64,000 nucleotides of DNA, taken from Atherix ibis (Eukaryota; Arthropoda; Insecta; Diptera; Athericidae). Within the stretch, counting starts at the first letter, position 1. Every line of letters starts with the position of its first letter. The stretch covers positions 22,778,233 to 22,842,232 of the forward strand of contig OY282610.1 of assembly GCA_958298945.1 (NCBI GenBank), written 5' to 3'. Made by a program: the position numbers and the translations under genes. Of this stretch, positions 33,946 through 46,720 are shown one piece after another. Below the pieces are notes generated by a model. It was not told the origin of the DNA, made no database searches, and saw only the letters and a program-made list of their open reading frames with translations.

Positions 33946-35475
33946 TTCAGTAAACATTTTCCACTAAACATTTTTCAGTAAACATTTTTCAGTAAACATT
34001 TATCAGTTAACATGTTCCAGTAAAGAATTTTTAGTAAACATTTATCATTTAACATGTTCCAGTAAAGAATTTTTAGTAAACATATTTGAGTAAACATGTT
34101 CCAGTAAAGAATGTTCATTAAAGAATTTTCAGTAAACATGTGACAGTAAAAAAAGTTCAGTAAATATTTTTAAGTAAACATTTTTCTGTAAACATGTTTC
34201 AGTAAAGAATTTCCAGTAAAAATTTTTCTGTTAACATGTTCCAGTAAAGACTTTTCAGTAAAAATTTTTCAGTAAAAATTTTTCAGTAAACTTTTTTCAG
34301 CAAACAATTTTTCAGTAAACATGTTCCAGTATAGAATTTTCAGTAAACATTTTTCATTAAACATTTTTCACTAAATATTTTTCAGTAAACATTTAACAGT
34401 AAACATGTTCAAGTAAAGAAATTTCAGTAAACATTTTTCCCTAAACATGTTCCAGTAAAGAATTTTGAGTAAACATTTTTCAGTAAACATTTATCAGTGA
34501 ACATGTTCCAGTAAAGAATTTCTAGTAAACATATTTGAGTAAACATGTTCCAGTAAAGAATGTTCATTAAAGAATTTTCAGTAAGCATGTGACAGTAAAA
34601 AATGTTCAGTAAACATTTTTCAGTAAATATATAACAGTAAACAATTATTAGTAAATATTTTTCAGTAAACATTTATCAGTTAACATGTTCCAGTAAAGAA
34701 TTTTTAGTAAACATTTTTCAGCAAACATTTTTCAGTAAACATGTTTCAGTAAAGAATTTTCAGCAAACATTTTTCAGTAAACATGTTCGTAAAGAATTTT
34801 CAGTAAACATTTTTCATTAAACATTTTTCACTAAATTTTTTTCAGTAAACATTTGTCAGTAAACATGTTCAAGTAAAGAAATTTCAGTAAACATTTTCCC
34901 TAAACATGTCGCAGTAAAGAATTTTCAGTAAATATATAACAGTAAACAATTATTAGTAAATATTTTTCAGTAAACACATATCAGTTAACATGTTCCAGTA
35001 AAGAATTTTTAGTAAACATATTTGAGTAAATATGTTCCAGTAAAAAATGTTCATTAAAGAATTTTCTGTTAACATGTGACAGTAAAAAATGTTCAGTAAA
35101 CATTTTTCAGTAAACAATTTTCAGTAAATATTTTTCTGTAAACATTTATTAGTTAACATGTTCCAGTAAAGAATTTTTAGTAAACATTTTTCAGTGAACA
35201 TGTTCCAGTAAAGAATTTTCAGTAAACATGTGACAGTAAAAAACTTTTAGTAAACATTTTTGAGTAAACATGTTCCAGTAAAAAATGTTCAGTAAATATT
35301 TTGGAGTAAACATTTTTCCCTAAACATGTTCCAGTAAAGAATTTCAGTAAACATTTTGCAGTTAACATTTTCCTATAAATATTTTTCAGAAAGAATTTTC
35401 TAGGAATTATTTTTTCATAAATATTTTCCAGTAACAATTTTCCACTAAACAGTTTTCAGTGAACTTTTTCCAGTA
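33940..35475 (-). repeat. Right-arm array of subrepeats (complement of the left array)
   Basis: ttcagtaaacattt and catgttccagtaaagaattt units are repeated for about 1.5 kb. Larger blocks are duplicated inside it: the run around 34040-34160 recurs near 34500-34620 and 35000-35100. This indicates internal amplification after the arms formed. Open frames here are repeat artefacts. Confidence 0.9.
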
Positions 35476-35690
35476 ATCATGTTCAATAGGGAAGCTGTCA
35501 TTACCAATTCACATGGAATATGAACCCACCGAATGGCCTGATAGGCTTGGTGTAATAAAATGGCTTCTGGCTCGTGTCACAGTGGCCTTATTTACAGGTA
35601 AACAAATTTTAATATTAAATAATATGACTCCTGAAACCTTTCAAAATTTTGAAGATAATCAAAAAAGTTTTTGTTTACCCAACTTTGCAA

Positions 35691-36475
35691 TTTTACCAAT
35701 ATGATCATAATCATAATAGACTATAATAAGAAATTATACTGAATTATTAAATATCAATTATTTTGGAAATAATTTTTAGTATTTTTATTGGTATTGTTTT
35801 GAATTGAGTTTGGAAGAACTAAGTTCTTTGAAGAAAAAAACAATCGCATTTAAAACCACTGTAAAATATGAAAAACTTTTAACATATAAAAAACTTTCAT
35901 ATAAAAATGCAAAATTTAAATAATCAATGAAGAAAAAAATTTATTAATCTTGAAAAAGAAAATATTTAGAAAAATTTCTAGTATACAACAAATCGATTTA
36001 GACTTAAATTATAAATTTTATACTTCATATTTTTTGCTTAACCGAATAAATTTTAACGTGTAATATTTTCCAATAATTATTATATTGATAGAAAACTGAA
36101 AAAAAAATATTTATCGTACAAATAAGCTACTGACAGAATAATTGAATTCAATACGAACACACCTTTGGATTTATATTCAAATCGAACATCACTTACCAAT
36201 GGAACCTCACTAAATTCTATAGAAAAATTTGCATATTTTTTTTTATCAATTTAAATACGTCTTCTTTGCACGAACAAATTCAACATATTCATTGAATTGA
36301 AGTCCTTCGACAAAATCAGTAATTTCATTTTGGAATTTTTTTTCCACAATTTTCCTATCTGTTCTTAAATCGTAATTTTCCATAATTTTTCCATAACCCA
36401 AAACGTCTCTGTCTCTTCAATTTTCTCTATCAACTACCAACCACCATCTATATAGTTTCTATTTTATTTTGATAG
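35691..36475. other. AT-rich stretch, nothing recognised
   Basis: No coding or mobile signature. It ends in a pyrimidine-rich tract (tttctattttattttgatag) that could be a splice acceptor. Confidence 0.4.
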
Positions 36476-36697
36476 AATGCATAAATTATCCGAATTCAAT
36501 TCGGTAGAAAAAAAAATACTTCAAAATAATCCAATCGACACTAATTGGAGAATTTTAACACTCCTAATTCGTCATTTATTCATGCACACTCAAAAATTAT
36601 TGACAATTCCAAGTGATTGCATTCAGCAAAGCAGGAAAATAGACAGCATTCTCAGCTTCTATCCAACCAAGTGTTATAATTATTTATTCAATGAATG
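36476..36697 (+). CDS. Candidate internal exon, unknown product
   Basis: An open frame of 73 codons lies between an acceptor-like tattttattttgatag and a strong donor-like AATG|GTAATT. It begins MHKLSEFNSVEKK and contains the hydrophobic and basic stretch ILTLLIRHLFMHTQKLLTIP, ending CYNYLFNEW. Composition is protein-like and both boundaries fit GT/AG rules, but no neighbouring exon or family was recognised. It may be chance in AT-rich DNA. Confidence 0.25.
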
Positions 36698-38042
36698 GTA
36701 ATTTTATGCCCAAGCATATTGTCCAACATAATGTTGAGATGCCATAAGTGTGATGAAGGTGTGATTTTTTGCAAAAAGGTTAACCCACACAAGAAGGGAT
36801 AATGCGACGACTTTCCGAAATAATATTATAGATTTTTTTCTATTTTCTTTTAAATTATTTACAATTCGAAAATTAATTTTTTTTTTCACATTGCAATCAA
36901 AGTAAATGGAACGAGGCAGGTAAGTAACAACCAAGACAGACTTGTGACAACAGTTTTTAGATGTGTAAATTTAGTTATTATCGTGTGCGGATAAAGATTC
37001 AGTACCGAATAATACCTATAAAATTGGGACAAAAACATAGGCAGGCAACTCCTTAGAAGTGTACAATGGAAAGGAATAGTTTCGTATCGGTGGAAGTAAC
37101 AACCAAACGGTTAAGATACCAACCGACAACACATCTTCATAGCGCCCTACATATTTGTTTATTGGATATGACCAGTAAATTGTAAGAAAGAATAAATCAT
37201 AATCGTCTGGAGATGAACATCAAGGGAGGCATCGGGTGTCTCTTAATAAACCAATCTGACTATATGATATGGCCCAAAAGCCCGCTGACGGAAAACGATA
37301 TATGCAAGTTGCCAAAAATTATTCTACAAATATTAAATTTAATGTCAAGAAAGCGTTTAGCTATGCGAGATGCTCTTTTCACTCTTTCGGATTATATTAA
37401 AAGGATAATCACAGAGATTATATTAAAAAATAAAATAGGCTCAAAGTACTGGAATACCGCTTAAATTAAGGAAGCCAAAAGGTTCTCGTTGTAATTATTA
37501 AAGGATATCACAAAAACCTCAAATGATGCTGTCCACATTATCCGGCAGTGGTTCTTACAGTGGGCCTAGAATATGCTAAATAAAAAACCGAGACAGCACA
37601 GGTGACCAGCAGGAAATTAAAGGTGGCTGCATTATAATTTCATAGTCATCGCTTCGATACTTAAAAATTCATATAGACGACGGGCCAGAACTTTGGTGAG
37701 TATCTGAAAACCGCTCCTGAAAACACAGGTTATAATGGAGTGACCAGACAAAACTGACACAGGCTTCTGTTTAGCGTTATCACTTCTACTCAGCGTTTAT
37801 ATGGTCAGAAGATATTATGTATTACCGATAACTGAAGCAAAAAAAATCGAACGCCTTGTCATCATCAATTCAGAAGAAAATGAGAGAGTGACGAGACAGC
37901 AACGACACTTGGGTTCATCGAATAAAGGAAGATTGATTCAGCGACAGATATTATGGAGATATGGACCACTATGTGGGTCAACTTTTGACGGAAAATGGAT
38001 ACATGGCGGCATATGTAATATTGTTTTAAACTTGTTTTAAAT
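36698..38042. other. Unrecognised stretch before the satellite
   Basis: Less AT-rich than average. Small open frames at 37213-37464 and 37801-38040 show no known motifs. The wording resembles degraded mobile DNA, but no landmark supports that. Confidence 0.3.
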
Positions 38043-39691
38043 GTGAGACGATCAATTTGTTAGCCTGCAATTAAGGATGCGGATAATGGTATTTCACCAA
38101 ATAACGAAGTAAAGGAACTGTAGAAGAGCATCACTGCAATACGGATAACCTCGTAGGCATATTGGAGTACAGTTGCTGAAAACGCAAACCGGATAATCAA
38201 GAAGCTCTGTCATAAAGGGTGAAAGAAGGCCAACTTCTAGTAACGCTTGATGGTGGTTTCATGGGGAAACATATTTGAAGGATAGGAAAATAGGTTTCAG
38301 TTAGTAAAATTGATGTGAAAGGATCAATTTGTCAGCCCGCAATTAAGGATACGGATAATGATATTTCGGACTGTCTACGCTTTACCAAAGAAAAGGAACT
38401 GCAGAAGAGCATCACTACAACACGGATAACCTCGTAGGCATGTTGGAGTACGGTTGCTGAAAACGCAACCCGGATAATCAAGAAGCTCTGTCATAAAGAG
38501 TGAAAGAAGGCCAGCTTCTAGTAACGCTTGATGGTGAGTCCATGGTGAAACATATTTGAAGAATAGGAAAATAGGTTTCAGTTAGTAAAAATGATGTGAA
38601 CGGATCAATTTGTCAGCCCGCAATTAAGGATGCGGATAATGATATTTCGCATTGTCTATGCTTTACCAAAGAACGAAGTAAAGGAACTGCAGAAGAGCAT
38701 TACTGCAACACTGATAACCTTATAGGCATGCTAAAATACGGTTACTGAAAATGCAACCCGGATAATCAAGGAGCTCTGTCATAAAAAGTGAAAGAAGGCC
38801 AGCTTCTAGTAACGCTTGATGGTGGGTCCATGGGGAAACATATTTGAAGAATAGGAAATTAGATTTCAGTTAGTAAAATTGATGTGAAAGTATCAATTTG
38901 TTAGCCCGCAATTAAGGATGCGGATAATGATATTTCGCATTGTCTACGCTTTACCAAAGGACGAAGTAAAGGAACTGCAGAAGAGCATCACTACAACACG
39001 GATAACCTTATAGGCATGTTGTAGTACAGTTACTGAAAACGCAACCCGGATAATCAAGAAGCTCTATCATAATGAGTGAAAAAAGGCCAGCTGACAGTAA
39101 CGCTTGATGGTGATTCCATGGGCAAACATACCATATTTGAAGAATTGAAAATAGGTTTCAGTTAGCAAAAATGATGTGAAACGAAAAATTTGTGAGCCCG
39201 CAATTAAGGATGCGGATAATGATATTTCGCATTGTCTATGCTTTACCAAAGAACGAAGTAAAGGAACTGCAGAAGAGCATCACTGCAACACTGATAACCT
39301 TATAGGCATGCTAAAATACGGTTACTGAAAATGCAACCCGGATAATCAAGGAGCTCTGTCATAAAAAGTGAAAGAAGGCCAGCTTCTAGTAACGCTTGAT
39401 GGTGGGTCCATGGGGAAACATATTTGAAGAATAGGAAAATAGGTTTCAGTTAGTAAAATTGATGTGAAAGGATCAATTTGTCAGCCCGCAATTACGGATG
39501 CGGATAATGATATTTCGCATTGTCTACGCTTTACCAAAGAAAAGGAACTGCAGAAGAGCATCACTGCAACACGGATAACCTTATAGGCATGTTGGAGTAC
39601 GGTTGCTGAAAACGCAACCCGGATAATCAAGAAGCTCTGTCATAAAGAGAAAAAAAAGGCCAGCTTACAGTAACGCTTGATGGTGGTTCCA
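38043..39691 (+). repeat. Tandem satellite, six ~270-292-bp units
   Basis: Units start with gtgaaaggatcaatttg-like sequence at 38043, 38315, 38596, 38884, 39176 and 39464. They share gcaattaaggatgcggata, ggaactgcagaagagcat, caacccggataatcaag and agtaacgcttgatggtgg. Units 3 and 5 are nearly identical (both have acactgataacc and gcatgctaaaatacgg). Units 2 and 6 share the shortened junction ttaccaaagaaaagg. This gives a nested higher-order pattern. All frames are interrupted, so it is non-coding. Confidence 0.9.
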
Positions 39692-41612
39692 CAGTTATTC
39701 CTAAACAAAATTTTAGGATAAATCGAGTTAGTCTTCTTCTCCATTGACCAGCAAAGACTCTAACCAACTCTACACTTTTATTTCCCGATTTCTAAACACA
39801 TCCTTAAAAGCAAACATTTTCAAATCAAATTATGGTATTTTAATGCACTAATGAACCAACCCTATTAGCCTATGTCTAAGGATCAATGTACAAGCCAAAT
39901 GCTTCTTCACAAATCTACAGTAATAGACACGAATAATGTATCAATTACAATACGGTCGGGCTAGTTATTCATAATACATTGTACCATATCGTGTAGTCGC
40001 ATACTGATTGTAGTCCATGGAATTTCGAATATCACGTATATTACGAGTATATTAATATGAAATCGTATAAACGGCAAAAACGACAACAACGACGACAACT
40101 GAAACTCTATTCATATTCAACAACATTAGTATGAGTATGGAATGTGAGGAATTTTAAACAATCACACCGGAGATTCTATGAAATTAATACGGATTTCCGT
40201 GTCCGATTTCGACTACAATTACAATTACAGTAACAATTAAGGGAGTAGCTGCCACTTTCAATGAAATCGAAAATTCACATAAAACCATATCGCACTGTTC
40301 ATACAAATGGTGTCCTTTCTGTTCGACTTGTTGGTCTATTAAAGAGAAGTCGTATCCAATTTGATTAAAGCAGATGGAAATTTTCATCACAACGTCATCG
40401 ACTATGACCAAATGCCCTTACAAAGTGTAGGATTTTGAAGAATTCACAAAAGTTAATTTTTGCCGCTATTCATTAAATAGTCAATCGGCGACTACTTGTC
40501 ATACGACCTCTTATCTCGGACCATACTCGTTCCTAACTATCGACAATTCCGCTCTACGCCAGGATATTAATTACAATTTCATATATAGCGCGGCGATTTC
40601 GCAAATTGCAATGCAACCAATTTGCAGTCTCTGCAATCCATTTATTTACCATGGTACTTGGGTGAGTTGACCATTATTCGAATACTTTTGATAATTTACC
40701 AAACAGTATCGCCTTATTCTGTCTGATTTTCTATTATACAATATGACGAGTTATTTTGTTGGTTGGCGAATATTTTCCAAAAATTATTTTCAAGTAAATC
40801 CAAACTGATTCGACTCACTTCAATCCGATACAATTTGCATTAATACGATTTGATGTGTTTTTTTTTACCTGAATTGCCACCTGCCATATCGAGTTTCAAT
40901 TTAATTTAATCTTGACCCTTCCAATTTTCAAATATCTGCTGAACTCGATTGTGGCTATACTCTCAAATCGCCAAATAATATTTAAATGCAATCGAACCAG
41001 TTGTCCATTATTGGGGATATGTGCGTGCTAAAATCTGGTGCATTGGCAATAATTATTCAGTGATACGTCCAACTACTAGAAATTAATTGGTTATCAAATC
41101 ATGAATATAATAAAATTATAGTCCAATTTGCAAATTATGATATTCTCGTATAAGTTTTGATATATCATCTGTACTTTTGGGAATAAAAACAAGCAAATTA
41201 TATTCACCTTGAAGACCAAAGATTCGATAAAATATTTTCCATTGTTTGGAAGATTACTGTCTCAAAAGGTAATGGGTTTATAATCTTGTTCTTTTTGTCG
41301 TAAAAAAATTCTAATTTCTTACCATTTTCATACTGAAAATATCAATTTTATAAAGAAAATATCTTTAAAAAAACAAAAATTATTCCAAATCTTATTTTTC
41401 TAAATCTAACCGTTTTTTTTTCACAATCAACAATAAAAATTTTATAATTCCGATCAAATAGTAAAGGCTTAACACACCGAATTTTTTAAAACATGTTGTA
41501 ATGGCTATATGGGTTGTACCTTAGATTATAGAAGAACTGGACAGGCCTCTATATAAAAATTGTAGCCAAATTTTGTTAGCAATACATTCGTAGAACGCAC
41601 ACACATGCAAAA
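39692..41612. other. Non-coding stretch, nothing recognised
   Basis: Mixed-composition unique sequence with cgacaacaacgacgac-like short repeats near 40080. There are no convincing frames. Confidence 0.4.
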
Positions 41613-41614
41613 TA

Positions 41615-42889
41615 CGAGGGTCGTTCAATAAGTCCTTAGAAAATCCGAGAAATTGCGCTCGTAGTGTCGGTAAAGTTTTTTTTGTAATTAGCATAATCGA
41701 CAGGAAAGCTGTCAAAATTTCAGGTCGATCCATAGCGTAGGTCAATTTCTATCGTCGATTAAAATTAACGACTTTTATTTGTGCATAACAATGGAAAAAA
41801 GCGAGTTTAGGGCTGTCATCAAACATGTCCATTTGAAAGGCTTAAGCCCGAAAGAAATCAAAGCCGAGTTGTATGCAGTTCATGGCACATCTGCACCTGT
41901 GTTTGCGATGGTTTACAATTTGGTGAATGAATTTAAACGTGGCCGTTCATCCACAAAAGATGAATGTCGTTCAGGACGCCCAGTTGAGGTGTCTACTCCT
42001 GAAATCATCGACAAAATCCACGATCTGATTTTGAACGATCGGCGAATTAAAGTGCGCGAATTAGTTGAGGCCACGGGCATATCACAAGGTACAGTCGCTT
42101 CAATTTTGCATGAAAAATTGTCGGTGAAAAAAATTTCGGCAAGATGGGTGCCGCGTTTGCTCTCAGAGGAGAATAAGCGCAATCGTGTAGTGGACTCTGA
42201 GGCTATGTTGGCACTCTTTCATCGCAATTCTGCCGAATTCCTTCGTCGATATGTCACTGTGGACGAAACCTGGATACACTACTATACTCCAGAAACGAAG
42301 AGACAGTCATCATAGTGGATTTTCAAGGGTGAACGGGCTCCGAAGAAGGCAAAAACTGTGCCATCGGCCGGCAAGGTGATGGCCACGGTCTTTTGGGATT
42401 CGCAGGGCATCATTTTTATCGACTACTTGGAAAAAGGAAAAACAATAACAGGAGCGTATTACGTGTCGTTATTGCAATGGTTGAGCGAGGAAATCAAAGA
42501 GAAACGCCCCCATCTGAAGAAGAAAAAAATCCTCTTGCATCAGGACAATGCGCGTGTGCACACCTGCGCTGTTTCCATGGCCAAAATTGTGGAATTTAGA
42601 ATGGAATTGTTGCAGCATCCCGCTTATTCACCAGATTTGGCCCCGAGTGACTATTTTCTTTTCCCCAATCTGAAGAAATGGCTTGGCGGACGATGGTTCC
42701 CTTCCAACAAGGACGTCATTGCTCAAACGGATGAGTATTTTGCAGAACTTCCGAAATCCTATTTTTTGGACGGGATAAAATTTTTGGAAAAACGGTCTCA
42801 AAAAGAGATTATGTTGAAAAATAAAAAATTTTTTTTTTTTAAAATTGTTGTTTCCTTCTTTTTTCTAAGGACTTATTGAACGACCCTCG
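41615..42889 (+). mobile_element. Mariner copy 1 of the cgagggtcgttcaataag family
   Basis: TA duplications at 41613-41614 and 42890-42891 flank inverted repeats cgagggtcgttcaataagtc and gacttattgaacgaccctcg-type. The transposase frame opens at ATG 41791 (MEKSEFRAVIKHVHLKGLSP). It has the first Asp in YVTVDETWIHYY, the second in LLHQDNARVHTC and the third in AYSPDLAPSDYF. Codon 175 is TAG (42313-42315) where the two sister copies have CAG. The frame continues afterwards to about 42870 with a diverged C-terminus. It is otherwise well preserved, so the insertion is fairly recent. Confidence 0.95.
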
Positions 42890-43031
42890 TAACAGAAACG
42901 GTATAAATCATTGAGGGCCAATTTAAAAACTACACATACAGTATGCGATTAAAACGGTTTGTACATTTAAATTAATTTAAAAAATTAAGCATTAATTACG
43001 TGGAATATTACATCAAATTTTTAATAATATA

Positions 43032-44263
43032 AGTTGTAGTAAAAAGTAATCCATTATTTTGCCAATAGATAGCTTTAGGAGTCTGTATCTCCCGTTTTAA
43101 AAGTGCGATTGAGTTGCACTAGATGGCGTTAGAAAGATAAGATATAATTTTGTGATTAGTTGACTCAGTATTTTTTTGGCACGCGTCAAAGATGGACATC
43201 AACAAAGAGAAAATACGCCATATTTTACAGTTTTTCTTCGATAAAGGCGAAAACGTAAGCCAGACAGCTGAAAATGTGAATAGTGTTTATGGTCCTGATA
43301 CTGTAACAGCCAATCACGCGCAATTGTGGTTTCGTCGATTCCGTTCCGGTAATTTTGATGTCAAAGATGCACCACGCTCTGGAAGTCCAATTGTCGAAAA
43401 TGTCGATAAAATAATGGAAATCGTCGCGTCCGACCGTCACGTAAGCACTGTTTAGATTGCCCAGAAGCTAAACTTTGCACAAAAAACCGTTTGGAACCAC
43501 TTAAATAAGGTTGGATACAAAAAGAACCTTGATGTATGGGTGCCACACGAGTTATCGCAAAAAAACCTCATGGACCGAATTTTCATCTGCGAATCGCAAC
43601 AATATCGATCCATTTCTGAGGCGGATAGTTACTGGTGATGAAAAGTGGTTCACTTACGACAACGTCAAGCGACAACTGTCGTGGTCAAATCGCGGTCACC
43701 CGGCGGAAACGGTGGTCAAGCCAAGATTGACAGCCAGGAAGGTTTTGATGTGTGTTTGGTGGGACTGGCAGGGAATCATCTACTATGAGCTGCTCCCCTA
43801 CGGCCGAACTCTTAATTCGGCCCTATACTGTCAACAATTGGACCGTCTGAAAGAAGCAATCGCCCAGAATAGAAGAGGAATTGTGTTCCATCAGGACAAC
43901 GCCAGGCCGCATAAATCGATAGTGACTCGCCAGAAGTTCCGGGACCTTGGTTGGGATGTTCTTATGCATCCACCTTATAGTCCGGACCTGGCACCAAGTG
44001 ATAACCACCTCTTCCTGTCTATGACGAATGACTTTGCAGGTGAAAAATTCGCCTCAAGAGAAGATTGTAAAAATCGACTGTCCCAGTTTTTTGCCAATAG
44101 GGACGAGTGTTTCTATGAGAGAGGCATTATGAAATTACCTCCAAAATGGCAACAAGTTATCGAACAAAACGGTGCATATTTGACCTAAATAATATCATTC
44201 TATCTATGCTAAATAAAACCTTCATTTTAATGCAAAAATAATGGATTTCTTTTTACTACACCT
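43032..44263 (+). mobile_element. Mariner, cecropia-like family, nearly intact
   Basis: TA duplications (43030-43031, 44264-44265) flank inverted repeats of the form aggtgtagtaaaaagtaatc. The transposase starts at ATG 43192 (MDINKEKIRHILQFFFDKGE). An in-frame TAG at 43453-43455 follows DRHVSTV, and a frameshift near 43570-43590 separates MDRIFICES from RNNIDPFLRR. Downstream the catalytic domain is uninterrupted: IVTGDEKWFTYDNV (first Asp), VFHQDNARPHKS (second), PPYSPDLAPSDNHLF (third), ending in NGAYLT at 44188. The DD34D signature is complete at sequence level but the protein is split. Confidence 0.92.
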
Positions 44264-44373
44264 TATATATAAGTTAATCGTATACAAAATAATAGTAAAT
44301 GCTTTAAAACTAAATTATAAGGTGGAAAATTTCATGTGCTTAAATAATATTCTAAAAAAGACTTAGAACAATA

Positions 44374-44485
44374 TTATTTAGTAAATGCATTACAAAAATG
44401 GTCTAATATAGCAAGCGAAAGCACAAAATGCAAATAAGCCTGCAGCTGAGTCCATATCCTCACATTCTGTGCTGCTATAAGTGAC
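44374..44485 (-). CDS. Candidate terminal exon of an unknown minus-strand gene
   Basis: On the minus strand an acceptor-like ttttattttttag is followed by an open frame PSLIAAQNVRIWTQLQAYLH... that ends at TAA 44374-44376. Its phase matches the candidate exon at 46721-46894 across a 2.2-kb intron. Another frame is also open for 31 codons (TYSSTECEDMDSAAG...), so the phase is not certain. No family was recognised. Confidence 0.25.
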
Positions 44486-44572
44486 CTAAAAAATAAAAAT
44501 AATTAAGCCAAAATTATATATTAACTGTTGTTTTTAAATAACATGTTCATTTTCATACTCAGCATTATTGAA

Positions 44573-46593
44573 CGATGCCGTAAACTATTTGACTGTTTCC
44601 ATACAGAACTCAATCACTAACGCCCACATAACTCATAACAAACCAACCATACGAGAACATGACTATAATCTTCCGCAAAAAATGCGCAGCTTGATAAGCG
44701 AGAAACGTCGAGCCAGGGCCCAGTGGCAACGTTCAAGAATGCCAAATGAGACCAAAAACTGAACCAACTACAACGAGAACTGAAACAAGAAATAATTAAT
44801 TATAATAACGAACGATTTACTGAATACACAGAATCACTAACAACTAATAAGTCACTCTGGACAGCTACCCGACGATTTCTCAAATACAAAACAGCTGCAC
44901 ACCCGCTCCGGAATACCGACGGAACCTGGGCAAAAACGGATAAACAGAAAGCCGACATCTTCGGCAAACACTTAAAAAACATCTTTAAACCTCACGAAGA
45001 TGTCCAAGACATTCTGCATGACGAACAAATATTCCGACAAATATCAACTCAGTTGCCCATAAGTCCACATCTTAAGTTTTTCACTCCTTCCGAAGTTAAA
45101 TTCACAATAGAACACCTTTCCAATAAAAAAAGCCCCAGGATTTGACCTAATAACTTTAGAAATCCTGAAGCAAATTTCCAACAAAAAATACCCTCGTCCT
45201 TATAACCTATATTTATAATAGTATCCTCCGCACATCATTTTTTCCTTCCCTGTAGAAGTTTTCCATAATTAAGATGACCCCAAAACCCAATAAGCCCAAA
45301 CATCTTCCTGCCTCATATAGACCTGTAAGCCTCCTTCCCAAGTTATCAAAAATCCTAGAAAAATTAATTCTAAAACGCCTTTATCCCATTTTTGAAACCG
45401 AGGGTGTCATTCCTCAGCAGCAGTTTGGATTTCGACCTGAGCATTTCCCTATCCAGCAGTCTCATCGCGTAGTCGACTACATAGCGTGTTCGCTAGAGTG
45501 AAAGGAATACTGGCCAGGCGTGTTTCTTGACATTTCGCATGCTTTCGACCCTGGATTGCTTTGAAAGTTGCACCGAGTCCTACCCTCGGGTTATTTCCAC
45601 ATCCTTAAATCTTATCTCTCAGACCGATATTTTCAGGTAGCTGAAAATATTGAGTACTCTGACATTTATCCAATTTCCGCCGGTGTCCCTCAAGGAGGTA
45701 TCCTAGGTCCTATCCTATACAACATTTATACCCATGACATTCCTTGCCACAACAACATCCTAACCTCAACATATGCTGACGATACAGCCATCCTGACACA
45801 TCACAAAGATCCTTTCACAGCCATTAGTATCCTACAGAACCATATCCACGTCTTAGAAACTTGGTTCAAAAGGTGGAGAGTGAAGGTAAATGAGCAAAAA
45901 TCTGCTCATGTAACTTTCACACTCTGCCGAGAACAAATTCCCGACATAACCCTAAACGGCAGTATTATTCCACACAAAAATAGCGTACGTTACCTTAGAC
46001 TTATATTCGACAAACGGTTAACCTGGAACCTTCATACGAAAACTAAAAGACGTGAACTTAACGGACGATACAAACAATTATTACGTCTCCTAGACAGTAA
46101 ATCAAAACTATTACTATACAATGCGGTTCTGAAACCAATATGAACATATGGTCTAGAACTTTGGGGTTCCAGTAAGCATTCCAACTCCCTTCCAATCCAA
46201 TCCCTACAATCCCGAATCCTTCGTAAAATTGTCAATGCCCCCTTTTATGTGCGAAACACTGTTATCCACCGTGACCTAAATGTTACATTTGCTCGTGAAC
46301 TATACATCTCCCGATATAAAAAATTCCATTCGCATCTATCCTTCCACTCTAATCCTTTAGGAAGAGAACTTTTCAATCCCACCCTTCCAGTATATACCCA
46401 TCGACGTTTAAAACGGCGATGGCCGAGAGATTCTCTAAAATTATAAAATAAAATTACTCTGTTCTAGAGGTAACATCGATGGGTGTTTTCCTCCACATGT
46501 CCTCATGTCCATGTATATTTCCGTAAAAAATCTACTTGTTACTAGCATAAGTAGTTGTAGTAAAAATTTAAAATTAAAAAAAAATTAAAAAAA
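44573..46593 (+). mobile_element. Jockey-type LINE with 12-bp target-site duplication, 5'-truncated
   Basis: The exact duplication agcattattgaa (44561-44572 and 46594-46605) brackets the element, which ends in an A-rich tail. Translation starts in the linker before the RT (TIREHDYNLPQKMRSLISEK), so ORF1 and the endonuclease are missing. RT landmarks are YRPVSLLPKLSKILEKLIL (about 45320), GVFLDISHAFD (45518) with the RVWH residues deleted, AGVPQGGILGPILYNIYTHD (45680) and the catalytic YADDTAIL (45772-45795). Conserved blocks continue to RRLKRRWPRDSLKL at 46446. Stops after ACSLE (45501) and LKPI (46143) and frameshifts near 45140-45270 disable it. It is the best preserved of three related fragments here. 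Confidence 0.92.
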
Positions 46594-46720
46594 AGCATTA
46601 TTGAAAAATAAAAAATTAAAAATAAAAAAGGTTTTGATGATGGTTGCCCCAATTTCCTACAAAAATAATTTCAATGCGTTATAATTTTGCAATTATTAAT
46701 TTTGTAATATTAAAATTTAC

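Larger units (their letters stand above)
30655..35690. mobile_element. Foldback-like element with long, subrepeat-filled inverted arms
   Basis: The left arm (about 30655-31845) and right arm (about 33935-35690) are inverted copies. Their outer ~190 bp match closely without subrepeats: aaggccactgtgac at about 30749 against gtcacagtggcctt near 35580, and caagcctatcaggc against gcctgataggcttg. Inward, both arms become arrays of a 13-16-bp motif, tttactgaaaaatg and tttactggaacatg on the left and their complements on the right. The interior (31846-33934) holds unrecognised sequence, a cccgcgggtc motif and a transposase fragment. Long inverted arms built of short direct repeats are the hallmark of foldback elements. 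The right array is about 1.5 kb against 1.0 kb on the left. No target duplication was resolved. Confidence 0.75.

Noticed and set aside
30845..35475. CRISPR-like array
   Set aside because: Units are contiguous 13-16-bp degenerate repeats without spacers, in an insect-like genome, and arranged as inverted arms.
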